From Paramarasmius palmivorus (Eukaryota; Basidiomycota; Agaricomycetes; Agaricales; Marasmiaceae): 64,000 bases of DNA. Both the position numbers and the translations under genes were made by a program. The stretch covers positions 434,001 to 498,000 of the forward strand of contig JAYKXP010000003.1 in NCBI GenBank assembly GCA_037176845.1, given 5' to 3'. How positions within the stretch are numbered: the first letter of the stretch is position 1; every line of letters begins with the position of its first letter. Under the pieces are notes generated by a model, which saw nothing but the letters and a program-made list of their open reading frames with translations, was not told where the DNA came from and searched no databases. This document shows, in pieces, positions 1-10,735 of this stretch.

Positions 1-761
1 TGCAGGGCGTGTTCGAAAGGGCTAGAGCGCTTTGGACCTAAAAGATCGTTTGGAGAAGTAGAAGACGCGGTCAGCTATGGAAATGAAGCAACCGTCAGCG
101 CGTCAGCCGGTGCCTCGGACCTGTCAGCCGGGGGGAGGAAGCACATCTCGGTATAAAAAGCATCGGGTGGAGATTCGACATAATGAGTAAGGTGAAAGGT
201 ATTGTAGGCCTATCTGGTGGGTCGAAAAGAAATTGTGGGTATGTCTCGGTGTCCATAGTGGAAACAAGGGACTCTCAAATGACGAAGAAGACTCGATGCA
301 AGATGCGAGAGGTGGGCGCATGTCTCGGTTTCCATGGTTGAAGTCGATGACAGAGAATGACAGAGAAGTCACTTCATTAATGAGGCCACGAGGTGGAGGA
401 GGTGAAACGTGTACTGGAAACGTGTCGTGAATATTGAATTTTTAATTATCATTATTTTTTATTTATTCTTGTTTTATTGCGATCAAAACCACGGGATGCG
501 GCGGGAGGCGGAGCACACATCACATGACACTCCGGAGCGCAAGGGACTGCAGATCAGAAGTTCGTTGACACTTTGATGGGCCTTATCGGGAGGTAACCAT
601 CGACCTGTGTCTCTGCTGCGGCTATCCAACGAACATTGAGAGCGTCAGGAACGAGTGCCGGATTTCGGTAAGCCGTGGAAATCCGGCACGGCAAATGTCC
701 GGACCACGTCATTGAGTTCCGTGCAGCTTCCGTGTCGTGTCTGTACAGCAATAACGCCTCT
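1..761. other. Left-edge stretch without a recognisable gene
   Basis: Only short, unrelated open frames occur here (longest about 80 codons), with no family resemblance and no convincing splice-joined product. The last few hundred bases are presumably the promoter and 5' UTR of the SEC22 gene that starts at 762. The left part could be the end of a neighbouring gene outside the window, but nothing in the sequence proves it. Confidence 0.5.
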
Positions 762-1636
762 ATGGTTCGGTCAACGATCATTGCCAGAGCTTCAGATGCT
801 CTTCCTCTTGCTGCCAGCGTAGACGACGAACAGGTGCGGTTTAATATCCTTTTTGCCGTTGCAGATTCACTGAAATTTTATACATAGACAGACCAAGCAC
901 TCGCAGAACACAAGCAACAATCCAAGCTCATTTTCCGACGGATAACGCCCAATTCTGAGCCTCGGTGCTCAATAGAGAGTGGTCAATACACATTACAGTG
1001 CGTCTTTGAGCTGGGCCACCAAGGGATTACTCGTTAACGCGTATCTGCTTCACAGCTACCTCATTTCAGACAATGTCGTATTCCTCACGATAGCAGACAA
1101 ATCATATCCTCGGAAACTTGCCTTTTCTTATTTGGACGAACTATCAAAAGAATTTGCGACGACATATGGCGCAAAGGTGGATAGTGCTTTGAAGCCGTAT
1201 CCTTTTGTTGGATTCGGTGCGTGTCATTCAACTCGTGGTGATGGCCTTTATTCACAGCGGATCTTTAGACACCTTTATGTCGAAGACTGCACGGCTGTAT
1301 CGTGATACCAGAACAGCAAATGCGGCTGCTTCAGGGCTTGACCGACTCAATGACGATCTTCAAGACGTAACCCGAATCATGACCAAGAACATGGAGGAGT
1401 TGCTGTGGAGAGGAGATTCACTGGACAGTACGCGTCATCTTTCCCCACGCTTTAAGCTTTTTAACTGACCTGCTTTTCAAGGAATGTCACACTTGTCAAC
1501 GTCTTTGCGGTCAGAGTCTGAAAAATATCGCAAAGCTGCAAGGAACATTAACATTCAGGCTATGATTCGCCAATATGCGCCGTTGGGTGCTGTTTTACTC
1601 CTTGTTCTCATTATACTATACTGGAGATTCTGGTAA
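762..1636 (+). CDS. SEC22: Vesicle-trafficking R-SNARE Sec22
   Basis: Sec22 is an R-SNARE of the ER-Golgi shuttle with an N-terminal longin domain. I read five exons: 762-833, 888-997, 1056-1216, 1269-1427 and 1482-1636, giving 218 aa, close to the family length of about 215. The longin domain covers roughly residues 1-120 (ISDNVVFLTIADKSYPRKLA, then DELSKEF). The SNARE helix follows (LNDDLQDVTRIMTKNMEELL, then RGDSLD) with the expected central arginine. It ends in one C-terminal anchor (APLGAVLLLVLIILYWRFW) and stops directly after it, as in a tail-anchored SNARE. The ATG at 762 is the first that gives the conserved MVRSTIIAR start; upstream in-frame codons do not resemble Sec22. All introns are 52-58 nt and all phases close. 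Confidence 0.96.
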
Positions 1637-1919
1637 ATACTATATCACATACTTTTTTGTCTAGTAGACATTCTTGCTAGTACTTTGAGTTTATTGCCGG
1701 AATTGTACGATACATTTTGCCACACGAATAGCCTGCGAATAGCCGGAGCTTGAACCTTTCGGCCGGGCCGGGCACATGTGAGTGGAAATAAAAGCAAACA
1801 TGACATCGGCAAAATCGGAGTGACGCCTTTTACTCTTGTCCTTGTTGGTCGACTCAACACTCAATTGCACTCTATACGCCCCTAACTAAATCTCTTTCTA
1901 TAATCTAAAGTCCTGTACA

Positions 1920-2712
1920 ATGAACTTTCACGGAAACGATACACCGGTTCTAGTCGCCCCTCGTCCTGTTAGGATGACTTCCCCCTCGTTTTTCTTGGGC
2001 CGTGCCCAGCCAGTACGACTTGTATCTGCTCCAGAAAGTCTTGAACGTAATCCTTCCTCAGAGGACATCAAACCTGATCTGCTCTCGGAGCCCCCTTCAG
2101 AGCGGGAGGTGAGCTCTCCTCGAGCTGCTTCTAGGTGAGTAGTCTGTTCCGCTGATTAGGTCTTTGTGTTCCTGATGCGTGGCATCCTGTGCTTAGATCC
2201 ACATTGCCTAGCGAAGCTCTCGAAGAGTTTCTCTCAATCCTCAAGCCGGGTATCTTCCCGCCCCGCTCGCCCGTTCGCAGTAGGCGCCAAATATCCATAC
2301 CATCGCTCCAGTCCTATGCCTACAGAGGACGTTCTCGCATCGAGGGTATCCCTGCGACACCCGGGAACGGAGACGAGCTCGAGATCGTGCGTTCGAATCA
2401 ATCTAGCAGAAACACTCGAACCCCCGAGTCCGTCGATGGCCTTGATGGTGTTGATTTTCAGATATTGGATCTGGAGGATACTTCTTTCCGCTGGTTTACC
2501 TCCAATATGCTCTGTATGGAAAAATTCATATCATTCATCATTGAAAGTCTTACTAATCTGCCACTTTAGCTTCCCCCGTCTCTCGCAGTAACACTCGCAA
2601 TCCATTCCAGCGCTACTTGCAGTCACCCGTGACTGTTTCGCCCTTCTCTTCCCTATCACCTGCCGCGATTCCACTTCCTCTGCCCACGCCGGATGAATTG
2701 GTCGAGGCCTAA
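1920..2712 (+). CDS. Small unknown protein, proline/serine-rich
   Basis: Three exons (1920-2134, 2197-2513, 2570-2712) join in phase into a 224-residue protein with no signal peptide or membrane segment. The product is rich in Pro, Ser and Arg. It has a central stretch that looks more ordered (LPSEALEEFLSILKPG) and an acidic segment (DFQILDLEDTSFRWF), followed by a Ser/Pro tail ending in PTPDELVEA. I recognise no domain. It sits tandem with SEC22, 283 nt downstream. The ATG at 1920 is the first ATG of the open frame. The splice donors (GTGAGT, GTATGG) and acceptors (TTAG, TTTAG) are good, so a real gene is likely even though its function is unknown. Confidence 0.7.
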
Positions 2713-3079
2713 TGACACATCGTTTATGCATTCTCCCACCACATTGCATAGTCGTATTTAACCCACTGTTTTTTTATCGAACCAAATATCCTGTGTATTG
2801 CTTTTACCATGATCCATTGTCGGAATACCTTCTTGTTGCATATAATTTTATGGGGCTACACCTGTAGTTCCCTCTCGTCGTGCTATCCATTTACCATACC
2901 ATGTCTTCTCTCGCCTTTTTTTCTTGAGCGGCAACTTCGCTTCGCTCAACTGACCTTTTTTCTCATGGAGCTTACGGTACTTGATGTTATCACCTTTGGT
3001 TGACTACTTGGCTTTTGCAATGTATAGTGCTCTCGTTGGACTCTCATTAATACAATAAATCACTTTTATTCGTAGTGGA

Positions 3080-4757
3080 CTATGGTGCGAAAGGGGACGT
3101 GGCCTGTCCTCCTACGTCTTCGGTGAAGAAAATGGCTTTTCCAGAACTTTCTTCGATGTAAAAGCAGTCCTCGAGTCGAACACCAATCTGTCAATTGATT
3201 ACAATTCAACGGGATGCGTCACAGAGAAAACGTGCTGACCTTTCCCTCAATATAAATACCCGGTTCGTCTGAAAAGGTGTGGCCCGTATCGAGAACGTCT
3301 TCACTTCCACCGTTCAAGTACGGTCCTTCGTGAACTTCTAGGCCAATGCCTATATATAACACGTGAGACAGGAAACGAAGCAGAGAAACATGCACCGCAC
3401 CATGACCTAGACGATGTGTGAAATATCCTGCATAACCCGTAACCGACATCGACCTTCGGGCGGCTTCATCCACCGATTTTGCGACGACACCTTTTCTCGC
3501 TTGTTGGATCGCAAAGTCCTGAGCTGTGCGCACAGTCTGCCATATCTTGAAAGATTCTTGTGAAACTTCGGTGTTGGGAAGAGCAACTGTCTGACAATGA
3601 TCAAGAGAGTTACACGGTGGATCCGGCATAGAAGGGAAGATATACTCTGGTAAGGTCACTCCAGTAACCATGTAATGATCCTGTACAGTCAAAGAGAGCG
3701 AAGTCGGACTTTCCTAGTTGTCGGTCTGTTCCGCTTCCGTGAGGAAGAGCCGCATTTTCTATAAATCCGTCAACATCATTGAGCGCTTGAGCCAGTACGT
3801 GAAACTGACCTCCGAAAAGGGTGAGGCATCCTCCGTCTTTCAGACCAACGGTTGTCAAAGCGGCGGATATCATGTTTCTGGCCTCCGATTCGTGCATTCC
3901 AATGTACATCTTCTTGTGCACAGCACGGAGGGCAAGCAGTGTAGCCTGACCAACCGTGTTAGAGCGTTACTAGTCTTGGATTGGGGAAATTCACCTCATT
4001 AGCGCACTTCATCAGCTCTATCTCTGCGGTCGATTTGCGTTCCCTCAGTCTCCTCACTTCGAGAGGTGCAGTGAGCACACTGACGTTCTTGTAAGCAGCC
4101 TCCAGTCCGTCTGCGATGAAATGACGAATAGAACCATCGACAAAGATGGTTCCCTCTGTAATTGGGAGCGCCGAAGCGAGCACCTGGTAGGGATTGGCTT
4201 CTTCAGGCCAATGGACGTATTGGATGCCGTCAAAGGGAATATCAAGCAGACTGGCACGTGTTGCTTCAAACTTTGGGGCCAGTATAGTGATTAGTGGATC
4301 TACTGCCCCGTTGGCGGTGGTGACTTTGGGTGTAACTACGACCAGAAGAGGTCGTTCAGAGAGGTGCCACTGTGAGGACGATACATTAGCGTAGTAAAGT
4401 GCGCTTGCTCCTGGTTCCGCAATGTAGGCACTTGCTTCCAGGGAGTGAAGGATCCCTGCCAGTGCCTTTTGTCGGGTATGAAACTCCGAGGCCTGAATGG
4501 GGGTGCTGTTGGCACAGTGATTTTGAAGAGAAGGAAGATCGAGAGTGTTATAGACTTCATTCCTGGCTGACCAGGAATTTACCGGAGTGAACCATCCGAC
4601 GACCGTGAAGATTAGTGCTGTTAGCAAAATTGGCACTTTTAAGTTCCTGTTCGACTGTACTTCTGGTCAGCATAACATGGAGAGTATTCAGTCAAGCTGA
4701 AAACGTAACTGGTCTGTTTGTAGGGCCTCCATCCACATTTCCTTGTAGTCTACCCAT
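3080..4757 (-). CDS. M24 family metallopeptidase (prolidase/Xaa-Pro aminopeptidase-like), membrane-anchored
   Basis: M24 'pita-bread' enzymes cleave N-terminal or dipeptide Xaa-Pro bonds with two metal ions. Seven exons give about 454 aa: 4710-4757 (uncertain), 3995-4654, 3810-3945, 3646-3758, 3401-3590, 3240-3349 and 3080-3187. All five metal ligands are present: Asp in FALFDCTGS, Asp in YWSDLTR, His in HRLGHGIGLEVHE, Glu in FSDEPGIYIEG and Glu in GVRLEDCFYI. A hydrophobic segment (VPILLTALIFTVVGWF) lies near the N-terminus, so the enzyme is probably a type II membrane or secreted protein. The long exon opens with GTG and lacks an ATG. I therefore add a small upstream exon starting at 4757 with a GTTACG donor, and this start is the weakest part of the model. 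One intron (3759-3809, 51 nt) is a multiple of three and stop-free. Confidence 0.88.
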
Positions 4758-4951
4758 GTCGAAGATACAGATAAGACGAATTTCCCATCATCAATGAATC
4801 ATTAGGCAAACGCGCGATGTCACACTTGGTCACACCTTGTTTTCGCTTTCGCCTCTTCGAGTCGGCCGGCTGGAAGACTGTTACAAGCCCGAGCCTCCAC
4901 TACCAGACTCTCAAAATTTAGCGCAACCTTGGATTTCCCTGTTCTTTGACC

Positions 4952-7935
4952 ATGGCAGACTCCGACGCGCTTTACTCGTCATACGCAGAAGTGCTACATT
5001 TAGCACAAACAATGAAGGATGATTTAGAAGGCTTACTAGACCCAGAGACGGGAGTTGCACCACGGATGAGGCAACTTTGTCATGATCAGTATGTTTATAA
5101 CTCTTTCAGGGTGATGTTTTGGGCTTAGCTGTTCATTCTAGAATATCCGAACTTGAAGACAGCAACACCGGCGAGGTTTTACCAGAAGAAATCGACCTGA
5201 TGAAGCTTGAGGAGAATACGTGGGCACTGCTTCAGGCTGTTATGCCGTTCGTCGTTTTATTTGGCTGGTGTATCTCTTATGGCTAACTAACCTCGCGAGA
5301 TAGCCTTCGAAAAACAGAACAATCCATAACCGATACTCCACAAGAACTGCTTTCGCAAAATCCTTTCACACCCACGTCGACGATAGCGCAGGCTATAATG
5401 AACAGCTCACCCGTTCTCACAGAGCTCATTGTTGTCAGGGAATGGCTACAAGAAACGGCACCGACACCTGCACACCCAGAAGCAACAACGGGATATTGGA
5501 AGTTCACAAGACATACGGTTATGCAGGCCATGAGGACAGGTGCTAGTGGTAGAGATGGGCTGGTGAAGGAGCTGGATCCGGATGCAGTCAACAGAGACGA
5601 CGGTCGGGGTTTGGCAGCAGATGATGCGGTACGGTTGTTCACTCTGCGAAAACGCGTTTGTCTCATGAATTTAATTTTTAAGGGTTACGAAAAGAGCCTA
5701 GCACAGGCTTTGTATGGCTTTATACGCGCTGGACGACTGGAAGATGCCGTGAACCTGTGCAGAAGTGCACATCAACCCTGGCGCGCTGCAAGTATTCGTG
5801 GATCTCTACTGTTCCGATGGAAAGCACTTTGTGCGTGTTTTGACTCTTCATGATCAGGTCGCTTATTATAATATGCCTTGTAGCCAGTGAACACAATGAG
5901 GAAGAAGATGATGACTCCGAGCTGTGGTCAGGCAACAAAAGACGGAAGTTGTGGAAGTCGACATGCACAAGAACAGCTCTCAATGTTAGTGAATGGGTTT
6001 TCTCGTACAAAGCACAAACTAAAGCTGCTCTAGCCATCCCTAGCAGATCATGAACGAGTCCTCTACGCTGCCCTCGCACCTTCACCGCAGACATCCCTCA
6101 TTCTAAAGTCAGCTTGTCGAACATGGGAAGACCACTTGTGGGCAACAATTAGTGTGTTGTGCGATGAGAAGGAAACTATGGAGCTGGCACGGCTAGGTGG
6201 AAGCTTCTGGGAAGGTGGCGGAGGTGCTGAAGGTCTCAAGAATGTTGATAAGGGCGTTCGAACAGTGTCAAGGGATGTAATAGAGAATGAAGAAGAAGAG
6301 TGGGAGAAAGAAGTGGTTGGTACGCTCGAAGGACTGAAGAGTGCTACTGTCGAGGATGGGTACGTTAGCTCGACCATTCATGAACATTATTGCTAAATGA
6401 TCATATGCCATTGACTAGTCCTCCAGCAGATCATCCCTTCCATTTCTCGCAGCTGAATATAATCCTGGATAGGACCGGATACCTGTTAGAGGTATTTGCA
6501 GAAGGCCTTGTTAACGGCGCATATGATCCAAGCTCGTATGAGTACGTTGGTTTCTAGAACACAACGGCGCAAAAGTTAATCCTGTGGATATCTAGATATG
6601 GTCCGATGTGCAGATTCTTCGCCCATCTATGTCTCTATCTCAAGATGATCGACACGTCTGTTCCTCCTAACGCATCGAGCATCATTCTCGAAGCATACTT
6701 GCAGGTTCTCGAGGTGTGTCAAAGAATCCTCTGCGTCACGCTCTTCTAATCTTGTTCGAAAGGGTGCGGGACAACGAAATCTCATAGCAATGTACGCTGG
6801 TGCATTAGGTGAAAATGCTATTCAGAGATATGCACTCTTCCTTGTTTCTCTTGAACTCTCCGCGGATGTGAATGAGAGGCGGTTAACGTTGACGAGGGCA
6901 AAGGAGCATGGGCTCGATATGGACAGTGTCGCTGCCGCTACAGCAGAGATGACAATAAACAAGGCAATGGAGGTGAGCCTTGTTTCATTCCAAGATGATG
7001 CATTAATCTAATCACCGTGCTCGCAGATGCTACCCGTTTTGAAAGGACCACTGCCCTCAATAATATCCACTCAGTCACCTCCAAGCGACGCAGAGCTTTT
7101 CCTTTTACGCTCGATCGAGTGGATTATCTTCTCTGAGGCAACCTACGACAAGGCTTTAGAGCAGGCCAATCACATTCTCAGATATTTCCTAGGTAAGGTA
7201 CAACACTTTGTATCCGCGTAAACTATCTCATGATTTTCAGCTTCTGGCCGGATACAACTCGCGAGGGAATTGCTTTCAATGTTGCCTCCCGAGCTGGCAT
7301 CGATAACAACGGACGATTTGGAAGTACAGGCCACGGAGTATCTTCACTACCGCCAGTTTTTCACAATCTGGGAAACGCTCGAGAGGGTCGTTGAGTGTCA
7401 AGCACTCGAGGCACCCAATATGAGCAGAGATACAAAGCAGGCGTGGCTAGAGGATTACAAGGCATTTCTATCATCTTTTGGTGCTAGACCGTTAATAACA
7501 TTTGCTGCAGATGCTCGTCAACCAGGCGAGAGAGCAAATCACAAAGCTATTGACCTCCGAGTGGCTGGTAACGGACGTCGAAATGGTTGGAAGTGATACA
7601 CGTCGCAGGGAGCTCATTCGTATACGGCAGATCTATGTCCCTGAGCTCATTATTCGGTTGCACTTCATCCTATTCAACTCGAGACATAAATTCCCTGAGT
7701 ACGTGTCACTTCGACCTGTCGGCAGCTCACTAATGACATTGTCCTCCTCCATAGAAACCTGAAAATGGCACTCAAACTAGCCAATACTATCGCGGACTCT
7801 CGGTACAAGCTCTACGAAGACTTTGTCAATGAGAATGGCAAACGCTTGGGTGATTACCTTGGGGCTGTCCGTCAAGCAATACTGGGAGGACTGGAGGGAG
7901 GTGGGTCGGATCCATTCCGAGTTTTGGTGTTGTAA
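4952..7935 (+). CDS. NUP84: Nucleoporin Nup84/Nup107
   Basis: Nup84/Nup107 is a helical scaffold subunit of the Y-complex of the nuclear pore. Twelve exons close in phase to 798 aa: 4952-5088, 5142-5246, 5304-5830, 5884-5988, 6044-6359, 6419-6541, 6596-6713, 6763-6972, 7027-7192, 7241-7461, 7511-7698 and 7755-7935. Diagnostic stretches are the FIRAGRLEDAVNLCRSA helix followed by HQPWRAASIRG, the RFFAHLCLYLK block, and the C-terminal MLVNQAREQITKLL region ending in DPFRVLVL. There is an acidic insert (EEEDDDSELW) in the middle. The intron at 7462-7510 appears to use a GC donor; without it the frame of the last third is lost. The start ATG precedes a coiled segment typical of the family. The gene is transcribed away from the M24 peptidase, with 194 nt between the starts. 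Confidence 0.93.
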
Positions 7936-8113
7936 ATATCTAGTGTACTTGATTGCTTTTGTGAAACTCTACCAATGAGTTGTGCTTGTTGAAGCGAGAC
8001 GAACCGGAGATAAGATTTCGGTTCAATTTCGTACTTTCCCATCATGATGGAGGCGTCCAATAAGTACCTGGGTCGGACACGAGGCATCTCTGCTTTGCTT
8101 CGCTACTCCCAGG

Positions 8114-10592
8114 ATGTACAGGTCACCGTCTCCATACGGCCCACCCCCAGAAACTCAGTTCAGTACACCCTATGCACCAGCAGCTCCTCAGTCGCCTAGC
8201 CCAGGTCAGATTCAGCCAGGTCAAATCACATACACTACAAGCACTGGTCCTGATGGAAAGATGATTTATCATCCATTCAAGTGAGACCTATTCCATTAGT
8301 GTAGAATCTTTGTTGATCTCGTTTTCATTGCAGAGCTGTTCCTGCTAGGTAAATTCTCTTGCACTCTCGCGGCTGGAAATCGTATTGATCACTCCGACGA
8401 TCGTAGCTACCAAACCCCCTCAGGTCGGATCTTCTGTGAATTGGAAGGAGAGATTAATTGATTGAAAGTCGATTTAATAGGAATCGTGTCTGGAATTCAA
8501 TGGGTTCCAGCTGAAGCGACTCAGATTCTACCTGCCGGTGCTCAACCTGCAAGCACGGTTAGCCCTTGTTCTTATCGGTTCTCAATCTCTGATATTAATG
8601 TTACGAACTATATCTTCAGGACTTTGCAGAGGCATGGAATCGAGGGAATCTGACTCGTGAGGACAAGGCTGCTTTAAAGGAATGGTGAGTTAGATATTCG
8701 ATTATCCCATTTTCATAAGCCGACATGTCCATCACTTAGGCAGCGCGCAGAAGATAAGCGCAGAAGGAAAGAAGAAAAAGAGTCAGCTAAAATGCTACGT
8801 GATAAAGAAAGATTGAACCAGGCCCGATATGATGACCAAGATCTATACCATGCCCGCCAGCAGGACGCTGTGACTAGGGAGAGACGAAAGAGTTTCAATG
8901 CAGGCGTTGCCTTCCCTGGGGCTGCTGGAGGATATGCGCCTTCAAGTCCCTATCAGGGAGCGTATCCTCAACCCCCACACAGTCCAGGGCCCACGGGATA
9001 TGCTCGGGAACGTAAATACAGCAGCGGCGGAGGATTACTTTCTGATTTGGATCGCCAATTCAACGACCTTGGTGTCAACGACGAGCGTATCGCAGGCCCA
9101 GGTATGGCGCGACCTCGCAAATACAGCACCCATGAGAGTGCAGCTGCGGCAGAGCGCGCCCGTAGGATGAGTGGCAACTTTGGACCGGAAAGACCACTGA
9201 GTGCGTATGGAGGTGCGGCTGGATCGCACTCGCCTAATACCGGCTCTGCCTACCCACCAAGGCCCTATTCCAGAAATGCAGGCGCGTATCCCGCTACATC
9301 ACAATATGCGAATCCTTCTCCCAATCTACGGTCTGCAGAGCCAGCATACGTTCCCCCGCACGCACCCAGACCTTCCTCACCCTATGGAAGCGCAAACTAT
9401 CCTCCGTCTCCTAATTATGCTGCAGACCCTTACGCCCGAGCTGCGTCACCCTTTGCACCTGGTGGTACAGTCCCAGACGTTTACCCCCCTGGGCATATAA
9501 TGGAAGGACAACCTATTGCCCGATCCCGTGCGACCACACCTCTTCCTGGCACCGTACCTGTACCTCCAGTCGGTGGATATGCGTCATCTGCTGGGGGTGT
9601 TGGTGGTGTTGGTGTTGCCTTCCCGCAAAGCGGTGCATATCCCCCTCAACACATCCCTGGATCTCCACAGCCTGGCGCTCTCGGAGGACATGCTGCATCT
9701 GCTGCAGGTCAGCTTGCTGCCCCCGAATGCTTCTCTCGTCCAATGAATGCTGCACATCCGTATACTCCATTTGACCCAATGAAGATCCAAGATATGGAGG
9801 ACTTCTATGATCATATCCCTCGTATGCCAGCTGTGCTCCAGGCTCATGATATGTTTAATGAAGATTGGTCGCGTTTGATGGAGGTGAGCTGCACTACTGT
9901 AGTATTATTTATGGATACTGATGCCGCGATATTTATAGGACGTTGCATTGGCTTGGTCTGGACGATTACCTGTACCAGCACCCGCTTCGAACAGACCTCC
10001 CAAGCGAACCACCGTTACCGCGACACTGGTTGATCTCTGGAACGGATCTTTTTTCAACCGAAGGGGTGCCGAACTCGTTCTCTACAAGGGAAGAGAACGT
10101 CGTTCGGGATCCCAGGCAGGGACGATTGACATGCATCTCCCTGTTCGCGATGACTACGACGATGATTCTTCTTCAGAAGAGACTACCGACTCTGATGATG
10201 ACGATGATCCAAGGTATAATGCTGCGTATGGCATGTATGGAGGTCGTCCGGGTTACGGCCCAACGCCTGACGTGATGGAAATGAGGCAGAAGCGCATTGC
10301 CGCAAAAGCTGAACGCCGAAGACGAAGGAAGGAGAAGAAGAGCAGACGCAGAGCACGTGAAAGAGAGAAGAAGTGGACCTTGTGGTTGATATGTGTCCCC
10401 CAAGGAGGTGTTCCAGGTCAGCCAGGATCCGCATATCAAGCACCCCACCATGGTGGTCATGCTGGAGTAGGTGTTCCAGGCAGCGGCGCCACGGGATACG
10501 GTGCAGTTCCGGCAAGTCCTTATGGTAGCGGTGCTTATGGTGCGGCAGCTGGTGGTGTCTATGGGACCGGTGGGTACGGTGGCGGGATTTAG
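8114..10592 (+). CDS. Proline/glycine-rich basidiomycete protein with acidic and RGG-like tail
   Basis: Seven exons (8114-8280, 8334-8348, 8407-8423, 8481-8557, 8620-8684, 8740-9883, 9939-10592) give 712 aa. Two exons are microexons of 15 and 17 nt. The N-terminus reads like a conserved block (TTSTGPDGKMIYHPFKAVPA, then SYQTPSGIVSGIQWVPAEAT). A charged helix follows (KRRRKEEKESAKMLRDKERL), then a long Pro/Tyr/Ser/Gly region. A second folded-looking block comes next (FYDHIPRMPAVLQAHD, EDWSRLM, WSGRLP, VDLWNGSFFNRRGAELVLYK). The end is an Asp-rich stretch, a basic Arg/Lys helix and a Gly/Tyr tail. I recall similar conserved-hypothetical proteins in mushroom genomes but no assigned function. It lies convergent to RAT1, with stop codons 143 nt apart. 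Confidence 0.8.
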
Positions 10593-10735
10593 TCGGTGCA
10601 TGTATGCAGAAACTAGTCAAATTTGTATGGAATATGTCGTATGCTTTGTATTATGTAGACAATTTACAGAACTTAAGACACTGATTGTACAGAGAAGCTT
10701 GCGTGATATCGTGCGAGTCTAGTAATATAAGAGGA

